NCBI GenBank assembly: GCA_965204565.1
Contig: CBDBEU010000003.1
Span: 62,001-126,000 of the forward strand
Direction: 5' to 3'
Source of the DNA: CBDBEU01 sp965204565
GTDB lineage: Bacteria; Pseudomonadota; Alphaproteobacteria; Rhizobiales; TMED25
DNA length: 64,000 nucleotides
This document shows, piece after piece, positions 54,147-62,181 of the stretch (the stretch's first letter is position 1; each line of letters starts with the position of its first letter). A program made the position numbers and the translations under genes. The notes under the pieces were generated by a model, which saw only the letters and a list, made by a program, of their open reading frames with translations, was not told the origin of the DNA and searched no databases.

Positions 54147-55883
54147 CTATTCCTCACGCTCGCCCTCGCGCACCTGGCGCATCCGCGGCAACGGATCGGT
54201 CCTCTCACGATGCAGCGTCCATCGAATCAGGGTCTCATTACCGCACTGACCTGAAATCACGATCTGCTCGGTACGGCGAACGCCCTTGGGATCGACGAGA
54301 TTGACGCTCTCTTCAAGACGCATGCTGGATCCAAAGATCGACAGCCTCCAGGTCTCCTCGCCCGGCAGCGCCAGCAGCGCCGAGCGCGAATCCTGCGAAA
54401 CCGACGCCCGAACCGCCGGATGCAGATGAAAGCGCAGGGAAAAGCGCCGCGTGCGGCTGAATAGCGTGCTGGAACGGGTCAACCGGTCCTGCCCCTCGAC
54501 ATGGTTGCCATCGGGCGTCAGCACGATCCGACGGTGGTGGATGATCCCCAATCGCCGATAGCCGTCATGGCGCGCCTCGACCACCAGCTCATCGGCATTT
54601 TCCTCGCGTTCGGCAGCAACATCGCGCGGTCCGGAAAATACCGGCGTGCCGAGCAATCTGGCTAATGGCTCGCCCGACAAAAAACGAGCCGAGGAGGCAC
54701 CGCCGACCACCATGGTCGAATGCGCGGCTGTCGCGCGCGCCGCCTGACGCCACTCGTCTTTCAGTATGGCTCCACTACCGCAATTGGAAATGATCCGGCG
54801 GCTCCTCGACGACATTTCAAACGACAGACAGCCCGCATGGGCCGAATGGCTGAACGAGGTCGGTGGCGGCGCACCGACATCCATGAGGATAACGCTGCCG
54901 CCAGCTTCCAACCGCTGATATCCCGAATGCGGTGCCTGATCCGGCACCCGGCCGCGTGAATCGTCATAGGCAAGGATCGCCGAGACCACTTCGACCTGGG
55001 TCCGGCCCATGCCATTGAAAAGGCCGAATGTGCCATCTCCCATACGGAAGAAGCGGACCATTGGCATCATGCGATCGATGGCGCCAAGAAGTGCCTGCGG
55101 TGGTGCAATATCGCGGCTGAGGAAGGTCTGCCGCAGGGGCAGGAGTTCCAGCAGAAGATTGAGTATCGCGCCCGGATCGCGGCTGATGTGGCCACCATCG
55201 GGCAGCACCTGACGATCGAGCTCATCGGCCAGCATGCGCGCCGCCCTGAGTTGCAGGCGTTCCAGGCCGCTGATGCACAATGTCGCGTATGTCATGGCGA
55301 TCAGCACGGTGAGCCGCAGCATGCCATCGGGCGCACTACTCACATGACGCGCCAGATAGCGCAGCTGCCGCCCGAGGCTGCGCATCACCAACCGGTAGAA
55401 ATCGGGATCTGCCTGCGTCAGATAGGCCTGCGAATGGGCGAGCCACGATATGATCCGGCGCGCCACCACTTCAGGCTTCCAGCCGACCGGATGGCCCCTG
55501 CCCTGAACCGCGATCCAGTCACCAATCAGCGCGCGCGCATTGACCCGGTTGATCGGCTCTTCGGCGGCATGGAAGTGCCGCAGCCAGGAAAACCCTAAAA
55601 GCTCCTCCTCCCATGTAGCGCTCGGCGGCTCCACCGCGAACGGCGAGACCGCACCAATCTCCACAGCGGTGCCCGACAGCGAGAACCGGCCACGATAAAT
55701 ATCGGCGGCAATGGTCGGATCGGTGGTTCTCAGATCATGCGGTGCAATCAACAGCCGCGTCGGCGCACGACCATCCAGCGGCAGCCCCCCGACGAAAAAA
55801 TTGCCGACACGCTCCACCGCGCGGCGAACTCCGCTCGCCGCGACGAAACTGATTAGCCTCGCACGGTCTCTCGTCGAGGTCAT
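54147..55883 (-). CDS. Heparinase II/III family protein
   Basis: The 578-residue product matches the heparinase II/III-like family that in Rhizobiales accompanies purH. The N-terminal alpha-toroid region contains LLGFSWLRHFHAAEEPINRV, GHPVGWKPEVVARRIISWLA and QLRYLARHVSSAPDGMLRLT. The beta-rich C-terminal domain follows (SGYQRLEAGGSVILMDVGAP, HAGCLSFEMSSRSRRIISNC, HHRRIVLTPDGNHVEGQDRL). No signal peptide is visible. The expected substrate is an acidic polysaccharide, unproven. The stop may be premature, because acidic sequence in the same frame follows. It was originally preceded by rsmB. Confidence 0.82.
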   Translation of the reverse strand: MTSTRDRARLISFVAASGVRRAVERVGNFFVGGLPLDGRAPTRLLIAPHDLRTTDPTIAADIYRGRFSLSGTAVEIGAVSPFAVEPPSATWEEELLGFSWLRHFHAAEEPINRVNARALIGDWIAVQGRGHPVGWKPEVVARRIISWLAHSQAYLTQADPDFYRLVMRSLGRQLRYLARHVSSAPDGMLRLTVLIAMTYATLCISGLERLQLRAARMLADELDRQVLPDGGHISRDPGAILNLLLELLPLRQTFLSRDIAPPQALLGAIDRMMPMVRFFRMGDGTFGLFNGMGRTQVEVVSAILAYDDSRGRVPDQAPHSGYQRLEAGGSVILMDVGAPPPTSFSHSAHAGCLSFEMSSRSRRIISNCGSGAILKDEWRQAARATAAHSTMVVGGASSARFLSGEPLARLLGTPVFSGPRDVAAEREENADELVVEARHDGYRRLGIIHHRRIVLTPDGNHVEGQDRLTRSSTLFSRTRRFSLRFHLHPAVRASVSQDSRSALLALPGEETWRLSIFGSSMRLEESVNLVDPKGVRRTEQIVISGQCGNETLIRWTLHRERTDPLPRMRQVREGEREE

Positions 55884-55948
55884 ACCCTGCCTTCGCCCTC
55901 AGCGCTGCGGACGGGCTTGGCCCGTTGGTTCCGCTGCGAAGGATGAAC

Positions 55949-56625
55949 CTTTAACCGACATTCACGAGATGACGGCCATCGTCGAGCCGATATTGCCTCC
56001 ACGGGCGAACATCTGCAACTCCGGACCATCGCCGTGGGGATCGAGGGACATCGAGAACGGTGACGCCGGCGTATATCGCGCCGGGAGTGACGATTTCGTC
56101 GTCATCAGGACACACCTTGCCCGTGGTTCTTGCCGGACTGCATGACAACCGGACGCGTCACGCCGGCGCCGGCTGCGGCCGAAGTTCGGCGATCAGCCGC
56201 AGGATCTCGGCGAACAGGCCCCCTGGCACCGCGCCCTCGGCCAACCGGGCCAACTGGACTGGAACGTGACGTACCGGCTCGTGTGTGACCATCCCGGCGC
56301 CGATCCTGATCGGCGTCTCCTTCACGCCGGTCGGCGACCATCGCCTGACCGCCTCCGGCAGACCCGGCGTCCGTATGAAGTTAACGGGGTTGCAGACGAG
56401 CGCATGAAGCCGGAGCCGCACGGCAGTGTTCCGGAACCTCCGGCATGACAGCGCCGGGTCCGCACAATTGCGTTCCTGCCTTCCTTGATGTGCTGCCCGG
56501 CCGTGCCGCGCCGGTTGCAGAAGGCGACCACGCGCCTGGCAGGGCGGCTCAGCCCATTGCCGGTCACCCTCACCGGGCTTGAGCGTGAGGTCGAGCGGCG
56601 GCTCGGTGAGCAGCAAACGCGACAT
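55949..56625 (-). pseudogene. IS1380-family transposase 3' remnant (copy 2)
   Basis: The minus-strand frame from 56625 encodes the C-terminal part of an IS1380 transposase with frame damage: ARHGRAAHQGRQERNC (from a GTAEQHIKEGKNAI-like motif shifted by a base), SCRRFRNTAVRLRLHALVCN, KETPIRIGAGMVTHEPVRH, and LFAEILRLIAELRPQPAPA. The non-coding tail to 55949 is the repeat shared with 33841-34200. It sits between heparinase and the truncated rsmB, so its arrival deleted the rsmB methyltransferase domain. The N-terminal two thirds of the transposase are missing. Confidence 0.8.
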
Positions 56626-56689
56626 GGCGCTCGTCTCCTGTGCGCCGCAGGCCTTTGTCCAGCGCTCTGAAAGCTAGGCCGGCGCGACC

Positions 56690-57052
56690 CTAACCGGCAA
56701 GCAAGGTCGTAATATTGACCACCGCGTGGCTCGCAATATCGAGAAACAGGATCTGGGCGGTCGCAGTTGTGAGAATTGCCGGCACCGTGCCGGCGCGCGC
56801 ATCGATCGGCACCTTGAGGAAAGTGTCCAGCACTGCATTGATCTGCCTGAGCCGGCGCAATGTGGTGTCAACGATCAGCCGTGCCAATCCGCAATCACGC
56901 TCTTCAAGCCGGCCCATTTCCCCGCTGGCGAGGCTTTTTTCAAGCGCCAGACCGAGAGACATTCCATCATTGAGCACATTGCCGAGAAGATCGGCGGCAA
57001 CACGCCGCACCTGGCGCGCATTTTCTTACCTGGCAATCGCCTCGCCCCCCAT
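56690..57052 (-). pseudogene. rsmB: rsmB (16S rRNA m5C967 methyltransferase), N-terminal remnant
   Basis: Only the NusB-like RNA-binding domain remains: ARQVRRVAADLLGNVLNDGM, EERDCGLARLIVDTTLRRLR and SHAVVNITTLLAG, then a stop at 56690 next to the IS1380 remnant. The SAM-binding catalytic domain of ~300 residues is gone. A TAA at 57026 also interrupts the extreme N-terminus unless translation starts at GTG 57010. The order htpX-rsmB-heparinase-purH is typical for Rhizobiales, so this is the original locus. Confidence 0.82.
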
Positions 57053-57072
57053 CAGCCTTGATCTGGCCCCGA

Positions 57073-58026
57073 TCAACCCCAGGGGCCGTGGCGGGGACGG
57101 CCCCTGCCATCGGCGCGATCCCACGGACCGGCAGCACGCGCGCTGGCTTGCACTGGCGCGCCCGGAGCGCTTGAAACACCGCCCTCCCGCGTCAGCTGTT
57201 CAAGGGCTGCTATACGGTTTCGCGTTGCCGGATGGGTCGAGAACAGATTGTCCATATTGGCCCCTGAAAGCGGGTTGATGATGAACAGATGCGCGCTCGC
57301 CGGATTGCGCTCCGCACATTGGTTGACCACACTGCGGGCTGCACTTTCCAGCTTCGCCAACGCGCTGGCAAGCCACATCGGTTGGCCGCAAATCTGCGCC
57401 CCCATGCGGTCTGCCTCATATTCGCGTGATCGGCTGATCGCCATCTGTACCAATCCGGCCGCCAAAGGCGCCAGAACCACCATGGCGATAGTGCCGATCA
57501 ACCCGAGCCCCCCCTCCCGCCTGCCGCCCAACACGGACGACCACATCGTTATACTGGCGAGCATCGAAATCGCCCCGGCAATGGTCGCGGTGACCGTCAT
57601 GATCAGCGTGTCGCGATTCTTGATATGCGCCAGCTCATGCGCCATCACGCCGGCGATCTCCTCCCGGCTCATCAGCCGCAACAAGCCGGTGGTTGCCGCC
57701 ACCGCCGCATGATCGGGATCGCGCCCGGTGGCAAAAGCGTTGGGTTGATCGTTGTCCATCACATAAACCCGTGGCATCGGCAGATCTGCGGCACGGGCAA
57801 GATCGGCGACAATGCCGTAATATGCGGGCGAGGACGTCCGGTCGACCTCGCGCGCGCCATGCATCGACAGAACGATCTTGTCTGAATTCCAGTAGGAGAA
57901 GGCATTCAAGCCAAGCGCCAGCACAAACGCCACAATCACCCCGCCGCTGCCGCCCATGAGATAACCGACCATCAGGAACAGGCCAGTCAACGCCGCCAGC
58001 AATATCGATGTCTTGAAGAAGTTCAT
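57073..58026 (-). CDS. htpX: Membrane zinc metalloprotease HtpX
   Basis: HtpX is an inner-membrane protease that degrades misfolded membrane proteins along with FtsH. The zinc motif is GVMAHELAHIKNRDTLIMTV, with the third ligand Glu in SREYEADRMGAQI. Helices ILLAALTGLFLMVGYLMG and GVIVAFVLALGLNAFSYW precede the domain, and IAMVVLAPLAAGLVQMAIS follows. I start at ATG 58026 (MNFFKTS); a GTG two codons earlier is possible. The C-terminus is Gly/Arg-rich and disordered. It is divergent from the DUF1674 gene. Confidence 0.94.
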   Translation of the reverse strand: MNFFKTSILLAALTGLFLMVGYLMGGSGGVIVAFVLALGLNAFSYWNSDKIVLSMHGAREVDRTSSPAYYGIVADLARAADLPMPRVYVMDNDQPNAFATGRDPDHAAVAATTGLLRLMSREEIAGVMAHELAHIKNRDTLIMTVTATIAGAISMLASITMWSSVLGGRREGGLGLIGTIAMVVLAPLAAGLVQMAISRSREYEADRMGAQICGQPMWLASALAKLESAARSVVNQCAERNPASAHLFIINPLSGANMDNLFSTHPATRNRIAALEQLTREGGVSSAPGAPVQASARAAGPWDRADGRGRPRHGPWG

Positions 58027-58104
58027 CGGCACTCGGTCTCGTCCATCATTGTCTCAACACAAGATGCGTGGCAGCACCATTGCCGCTATAATCGCCACGA
58101 CCAT

Positions 58105-58383
58105 ATGTTGGGGTCCACACAAGGGATCGCAAGTGAAAGGCCAAGCAGAACAGTGACCCATGGCGAACCGGGCCAGGGTGGAGGCAACGCACGCACCCGG
58201 CAACTCACACCGCAGGCCGAACGCGCGCTCGCCGAGGCACAACAGCGGCGCGAAAAGGCGCAAGACACTGGTGACACACCGGCGCACGGCAAATCTGGAC
58301 AGAAGGAAATTGGCGGGCCCGCCTGCCCCGAACCCACCCGCTATGGCGACTGGGAGCGCAAGGGCATCGCCTCGGATTTCTAA
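58105..58383 (+). CDS. DUF1674 (SdhAF4-like succinate dehydrogenase assembly) protein
   Basis: This is a 92-residue protein whose conserved block is the C-terminus KEIGGPACPEPTRYGDWERK then GIASDF, the signature of the DUF1674/Sdh8 family. Eukaryotic members (SDHAF4) promote flavinylated SdhA assembly; the bacterial role is by analogy. The N-terminal 60 residues are polar (TPQAERALAEAQQRREKAQD) and predicted helical. It is divergent from htpX with 78 bases between them, as in related genomes. Confidence 0.85.
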   Translation: MLGSTQGIASERPSRTVTHGEPGQGGGNARTRQLTPQAERALAEAQQRREKAQDTGDTPAHGKSGQKEIGGPACPEPTRYGDWERKGIASDF

Positions 58384-58418
58384 TACAGAAATGCTCACAC
58401 TGCATTGATTCGAATTTG

Positions 58419-58682
58419 TTAATTAGGGTCAGAGGGTTCGGTTACAATGTCAATGTCAAAGTGCAGAACGTCCTCAGGCTTACCCAGTTTTGTGTAGCGA
58501 TTGATGGCGGGATCGTCGCCATCATCGGCCTGAACGATGATCACATACACGCCGAGGAGCCGCTCAAAATAGGCAGCGCTCGGCCACGCCCGGCAATAGG
58601 TCTCCATTTCATCGAACGCATCGCCGAAAACCGTCATCAGGCCTTCCATCAACGTCACATCTGCAGGCGTTAGCTGACATAT
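58419..58682 (-). pseudogene. AAC(3)-I-like GNAT acetyltransferase, gutted
   Basis: The frame starts at the IS5 end with ICQLTPADVTLMEGLMTVFG and DEMETYCRAWPSAAYFERLLG, then jumps straight to VYVIIVQADDGDDPAINRYTK and LGKPEDVLHFDIDIV, as in aminoglycoside 3-N-acetyltransferase type I. About 70 residues carrying the acetyl-CoA binding motif are deleted in frame between LLG and VYV, and the first residues were lost at the IS5 junction at 58682. The remainder cannot bind the cofactor. Similarity to resistance genes does not show it ever conferred resistance. Confidence 0.78.
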
Positions 58683-59529
58683 GGACGCCCTGACCCCCCT
58701 GGCTTTGAGCGTGTTGGCGTGATTCCGTGGGGATATCAGCGACGGAGGGTACGATGGCTGCACAGCGCGGGTTCTTCGATCTGGATGAGCGCTACGCGGC
58801 GTTATCGAAGGCGGGAGATCCGCTGGAGCGGCCTGCCGGGGGTATCGACTTCGAGCTCTTCCGGCCAGAGTTGCCGGCCAGAGTTGGATGCGACGCTTGA
58901 TCGTTCCGATGGCAGGCAAGGCGGGCGCCCGCCGATGGACCCGGTCCTCATCTTCAAGGTGCCGGTGATCCAGGCGCTCTAAGGTGTATCGGATGCGCAG
59001 GCGGCGTTGCAAATCATGGACCGGCGCAGCTTTGGCCGTTTCCTCGGCCTCGATGACGGCGCGCGGGCTTCTGGATCAGGCGAACACCGGCTCGACTGTC
59101 CGGGCGGACACGGCGTATCGGTCGCAGAGGAACGAGAAGAAAATCGCCCGGACCGGGCTGACCTCGAAGGTCCATTTCCGCCGCCCGCCCGGCAAGCCGA
59201 TGCCTGTGCATCACGAGAGGGCCAATGCCGCACGGTCGAAGGTCCGATCCGCGATCGAACATCCCTTCGCCGGGATGAAGGCACGAACGGGGTTCTTCGT
59301 CCGCACCATCGGCATCGCCCGGGCGAGGGCCAGGATCGGCATGGCCAACATCGCATTCAACATGAAACGGCTGCTGTTCCGGGAGCGCAAAGGCGCCGTG
59401 GCATAGCCCGGCCCCGGCGAAACCAAATCCCGAACCACAACCCAGGCAAAGGGCCGACACGCATCGCGGCCGTAAATGCGCTCTCGTCACCCGATTCCAA
59501 GCAGCAGACAGGGGGGCTGCAGGGTGTCC
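58683..59529. mobile_element. IS5-family element, copy 1 (internally deleted)
   Basis: The left end begins GGACGCCCTGACCCCCCTGG and the right end, read inward on the other strand, GGACACCCTGCAGCCCCCCT, an imperfect terminal inverted repeat. The same ends bound copy 2 at 60779-62097 in opposite orientation. Copy 1 is 847 bp against 1319 bp for copy 2, so about 470 bp are missing from the middle. It replaced the N-terminus of the acetyltransferase-like gene. Confidence 0.82.
58754..59406 (+). pseudogene. IS5-family transposase, internally deleted and frameshifted
   Basis: From the ATG at 58754 the frame reads MAAQRGFFDLDERYAALSKA to FELFRPELPARVG, then breaks with a stop near 58900. PPMDPVLIFKVPVIQAL and SDAQAALQIMDRRSFGRFLG follow in other frames, with a TAA where the family has LYG. 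After GLDDGAR the central catalytic part is deleted, and the C-terminus resumes: LTSKVHFRRPPGKPMPVHHE and RIGMANIAFNMKRLLFRERK. The product cannot be made. Confidence 0.82.
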
Positions 59530-59596
59530 ATTTGAATTTAAAGTCCTGTTGGCCCATGACATAGGACCAAAATCTGTTCTAAGATTTGATTTTTCT

Positions 59597-59951
59597 TCAA
59601 AAAATTATAGATTTATGATTATCAAGAAATAGTTGGTTGATCGAGCTGTCTTCATTGTCTTGGGAAATTTCTTTGCCCTGATCGACATTTGGAAATGCAC
59701 TCTGTTCAGTTTGTTGCACCACGGTTTCATTCGGAGTTTGTTCAACCTGTATTTGTGCATCCGTTGCCAGATCAGCCTCTTGTTGTGCAGGATAAGGAAT
59801 GGGGACACCACCCGTCTGTCGGACCGCGCCTCCTTCGCTAAAGTTTACGGGGCAACGAACCTCTGGCACCCTGAGCAAGCGTTCCAACCGGTGCCAGCGT
59901 AATCGCCGACGCGATCAGTGTGGTTACAATGAAAAGTTGCAAATATCTCAT
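59597..59951 (-). pseudogene. Small secreted protein, frameshifted
   Basis: The ATG at 59951 opens MRYLQLFIVTTLIASAITLA then PVGTLAQ, a good Sec signal peptide, but runs to a stop 10 codons on. The next frame carries a polar Gln/Glu/Asn-rich chain (QQEADLATDAQIQVEQTPNE, FPNVDQGKEISQDNEDSSIN) to a stop at 59597. One shift near 59885 would join signal and body. I do not recognise the family. It starts 3 bases after another small frame on the same strand. Base composition is AT-richer than the core genes. Confidence 0.5.
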
Positions 59952-59953
59952 AA

Positions 59954-60140
59954 TCAGGTGTCGGCGCTCTCCATGAGGGACCTCTTCAAGTCATCAATAA
60001 TGTCGCGCAGATGCTCGTTTATCTGATGCAACCTCTTAATGATTCTCCTGTGGCATGAATTTCTCCCCGGTTACCGCGTAATCCCGCAACCTATTCGCGT
60101 TGCTTTTAATTTCATCAAGCAGTTCCATGTTCGACATCAT
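59954..60140 (-). pseudogene. Small helical protein, frameshifted
   Basis: An AGGAGG ribosome site precedes ATGATG at 60140. Translation gives MMSNMELLDEIKSNANRLRD then YAVTGEKFM and stops at QENH. Another frame continues IIKRLHQINEHLRDIIDDLK and SLMESADT to TGA at 59954-59956. The span of 187 bases is one more than a multiple of three. Both halves look like an amphipathic helix, and together would make a ~62-residue helical hairpin. The strong ribosome site argues it was once expressed. Unknown family. Confidence 0.5.
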
Positions 60141-60370
60141 CTTGTCCTCCTTTGTCGGTTGCATTTATCAGTATTTATTTCTTAACGTGAATGGGAAATT
60201 GTGTCAAATTAATAGGAATAAAATCATAACACAGGATCTCTCCTGCCGATTGTCAGGCGGCGGGCCGCGCGGTGGGCCATTTTGGGCGTGCGGAGGGTTT
60301 GATTGACACCCGGCCCCGGGCTGTTCATCGTCACTCGCAAAAATCATCCGCATCAATTTGGATATGAACG

Positions 60371-60646
60371 ATGGCGCAATCGGAAAATGAAAAATTTCTT
60401 ATAGAATTCAATGCGGTAAAGCTTCTGACAATGGCCGTGACCAAGGTCATTCTGGAAAATTCGCGCGATAGCGAACAGTCGGCCAACAAATTGATCGGTA
60501 TGATTAACGAACACATCAAGACTCAGCGGGTTGAGGGCTTGGACGTTCAGGAAACCGATGCCATGCGCAGGGCGATCACGCAGCGCGTCGAGACAATGAT
60601 CAATTCGGTGAAGGCGAAACCGAGCTATTTGCGCCAAGGCCAGTGA
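60371..60646 (+). CDS. Small hypothetical helical protein
   Basis: The 91-residue product is predicted almost all-helical and polar: EKFLIEFNAVKLLTMAVTKV, NSRDSEQSANKLIGMINEHI, QETDAMRRAITQRVETMINS. It has no signal peptide or membrane helix. I do not recognise the family. It lies between the two inverted IS5 copies, divergent from the two small minus-strand frames across ~230 bases of AT-rich sequence with no other visible gene. It is intact here while its neighbours are not. Confidence 0.55.
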   Translation: MAQSENEKFLIEFNAVKLLTMAVTKVILENSRDSEQSANKLIGMINEHIKTQRVEGLDVQETDAMRRAITQRVETMINSVKAKPSYLRQGQ

Positions 60647-60778
60647 AGACGCCTGCACGTGCTGGCCGTCAGAGCCTTGCAGCGTTGAGCGGCTGTAAAA
60701 TGTCGTTACTGGCGGCGGCTATGAACCGTGTCTCGCCCAGATTGGCCTGTTTGGTGGCGGCCTTGGCGGCAATCAGTT

Positions 60779-62097
60779 GGACCCCCCCTGCAGCCCCCCT
60801 GTCTGATGCCTGGAATCGGGTGACGAGAGCGCATTTACGGCCGCGATGCGGGTCGGCCCTTTGCCCGGGTTGTGGTTCGGGATTTGGTTTCGCCGGGGCC
60901 GGGCTATGCCACGGCGCCTTTGCGCTCCCGGAACAGGAGCCGTTTCATGTTGAATGCGATGTTGGCCATGCCGATCCTGGCCCTCGCCCGGGCGATGCCG
61001 ATGGTGCGGACGAAGAGCCCCGTTCATGCCTTCATCCCGGCGAAGGGATGTTCGATCGCGGATCGGACCTTCGACCGTGCGGCATTGGCCCTCTCGTGAT
61101 GCACGGGCATCGGCTTGCCGGGCGGGCGGCGGAAATGGACCTTCGAGGTCAGCCCGGCCCGGGCGATTTTCTTATCGTTCTTCTGCGACCGATACGCCGT
61201 GTCCGCCCGGACAGTCGAGCCGGTGGCAGTCGAGCCGGTGTTCGCCTGATCCGGAAGCCCGCCCGCTACGCGTCCGTCATGCCGGGCGGCGTCGGTGACG
61301 ATCCATGTCCGGACGAAGCCGTGGCGCCGGTCGGCATTGATATGGGATTTGCAGCCGAACACCGGCGTGGCGATTGCGCCCATCGCCATGCCGTCCGGGC
61401 GCGTCTTCCTGCGCCCTGGCTTGAGCGTCCAACGCGCGTCGCGATCCTTTTGCGCCGGTTTCCGGGGATTGGCCTGCCAATCAGGCGGGATGCCCCCCGT
61501 TTCCATACCTCTATGCCCTTGACGATCTCCTTCCCGGCATCGGTCATGCGCTGGCGCGGGGCCGCCACGATGGCGGCATCGACGATCTGCCCGCCCATGG
61601 CGGGATATCGCGCGTCCTTAAGATGCGCGTCGAACCGGGCGAAGAGTTTCTCCACCACGCCGGTCCGCACCAGGGCTTCCCGGAACCGCCGGATGGTCGT
61701 CTCGTCCGGCGCCCGCGCGCCGTCATCGAGGCTGAGGAAACGGCCAAGGGTGCGCCGGTCCATGATGTGCAACGCCGCCTGCGCATCCGACAGACCGTAG
61801 AGCGCCTGGATCACCGGCACCTTGAACATGAGGACCGGGTCCATCGGCGGGCGCCCGCCCTGCCTGCCATCGGAACGATCAAGCGTCGCATCCAGCTCTG
61901 GCCGGCAACTCTGGCCGGAAGAGCTCGAAGTCGATAACCCCTGCAAGTCGCTCCAGCGGATCTCCCGCCTTCGATAACGCCGCGTAGCGCTCATCCGGAT
62001 CGAACAACCCGCGCTGTGCAGCCATCGTACCCTCCGTCGCCGATATCCCCACGGAATCACGCCAACACGCTCAAAGCCAGGGGGGTTCAGGGCGTCC
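60779..62097. mobile_element. IS5-family element, copy 2 (full length, inverted)
   Basis: This 1319-bp element has the same ends as copy 1 but is oppositely oriented: its lower end starts GGACCCCCCCTGCAGCCCCC and its upper end, read inward on the other strand, GGACGCCCTGAACCCCCCTG. Homopolymer G/C runs near the ends differ between copies. Copies 1 and 2 bracket 60 kb-region small ORFs, so inversion between them is possible. A target duplication was not clear to me on either side. Confidence 0.82.
60904..62025 (-). pseudogene. IS5-family transposase, frameshifted
   Basis: From the ATG at 62025 the transposase opens as in copy 1 and contains MDPVLMFKVPVIQALYGLSD, MDRRTLGRFLSLDDGARAPD and MGGQIVDAAIVAAPRQRMTD (first Asp). 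Near 61500 it changes frame to PRKPAQKDRDARWTLKPGRR and CKSHINADRRHGFVRTWIVT (second Asp), then TAYRSQKNDKKIARAGLTSK. Near 61025 it changes again before VRTIGIARARARIGMANIAF-like sequence. At least two shifts exist, plus a short tandem duplication (GSTATGSTVRA). It ends with TAG at 60904-60906. Confidence 0.82.
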
Positions 62098-62181
62098 CCT
62101 AGATTGGGTTGAGAGTATTCAATCGGAGACTTTCGACATGCGCATTGCCAACGCTATTATCGCCATCATCGCATCCAACAC

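Noticed and set aside
53450..54208. A single 252-codon minus-strand frame downstream of heparinase
   Set aside because: Its Arg-rich start is the out-of-frame reading of the heparinase 3' end; the acidic segments in other frames explain the signal better.
60643..61800. A 385-codon plus-strand frame across IS5 copy 2
   Set aside because: It is the complement of the transposase, not a gene; its residues mirror the IS5 coding frame.
58683..62097. A composite transposon made of the two IS5 copies
   Set aside because: Copy 1 is internally deleted, both transposases are dead, and no common target duplication flanks the whole unit, so mobility as a unit is unsupported.
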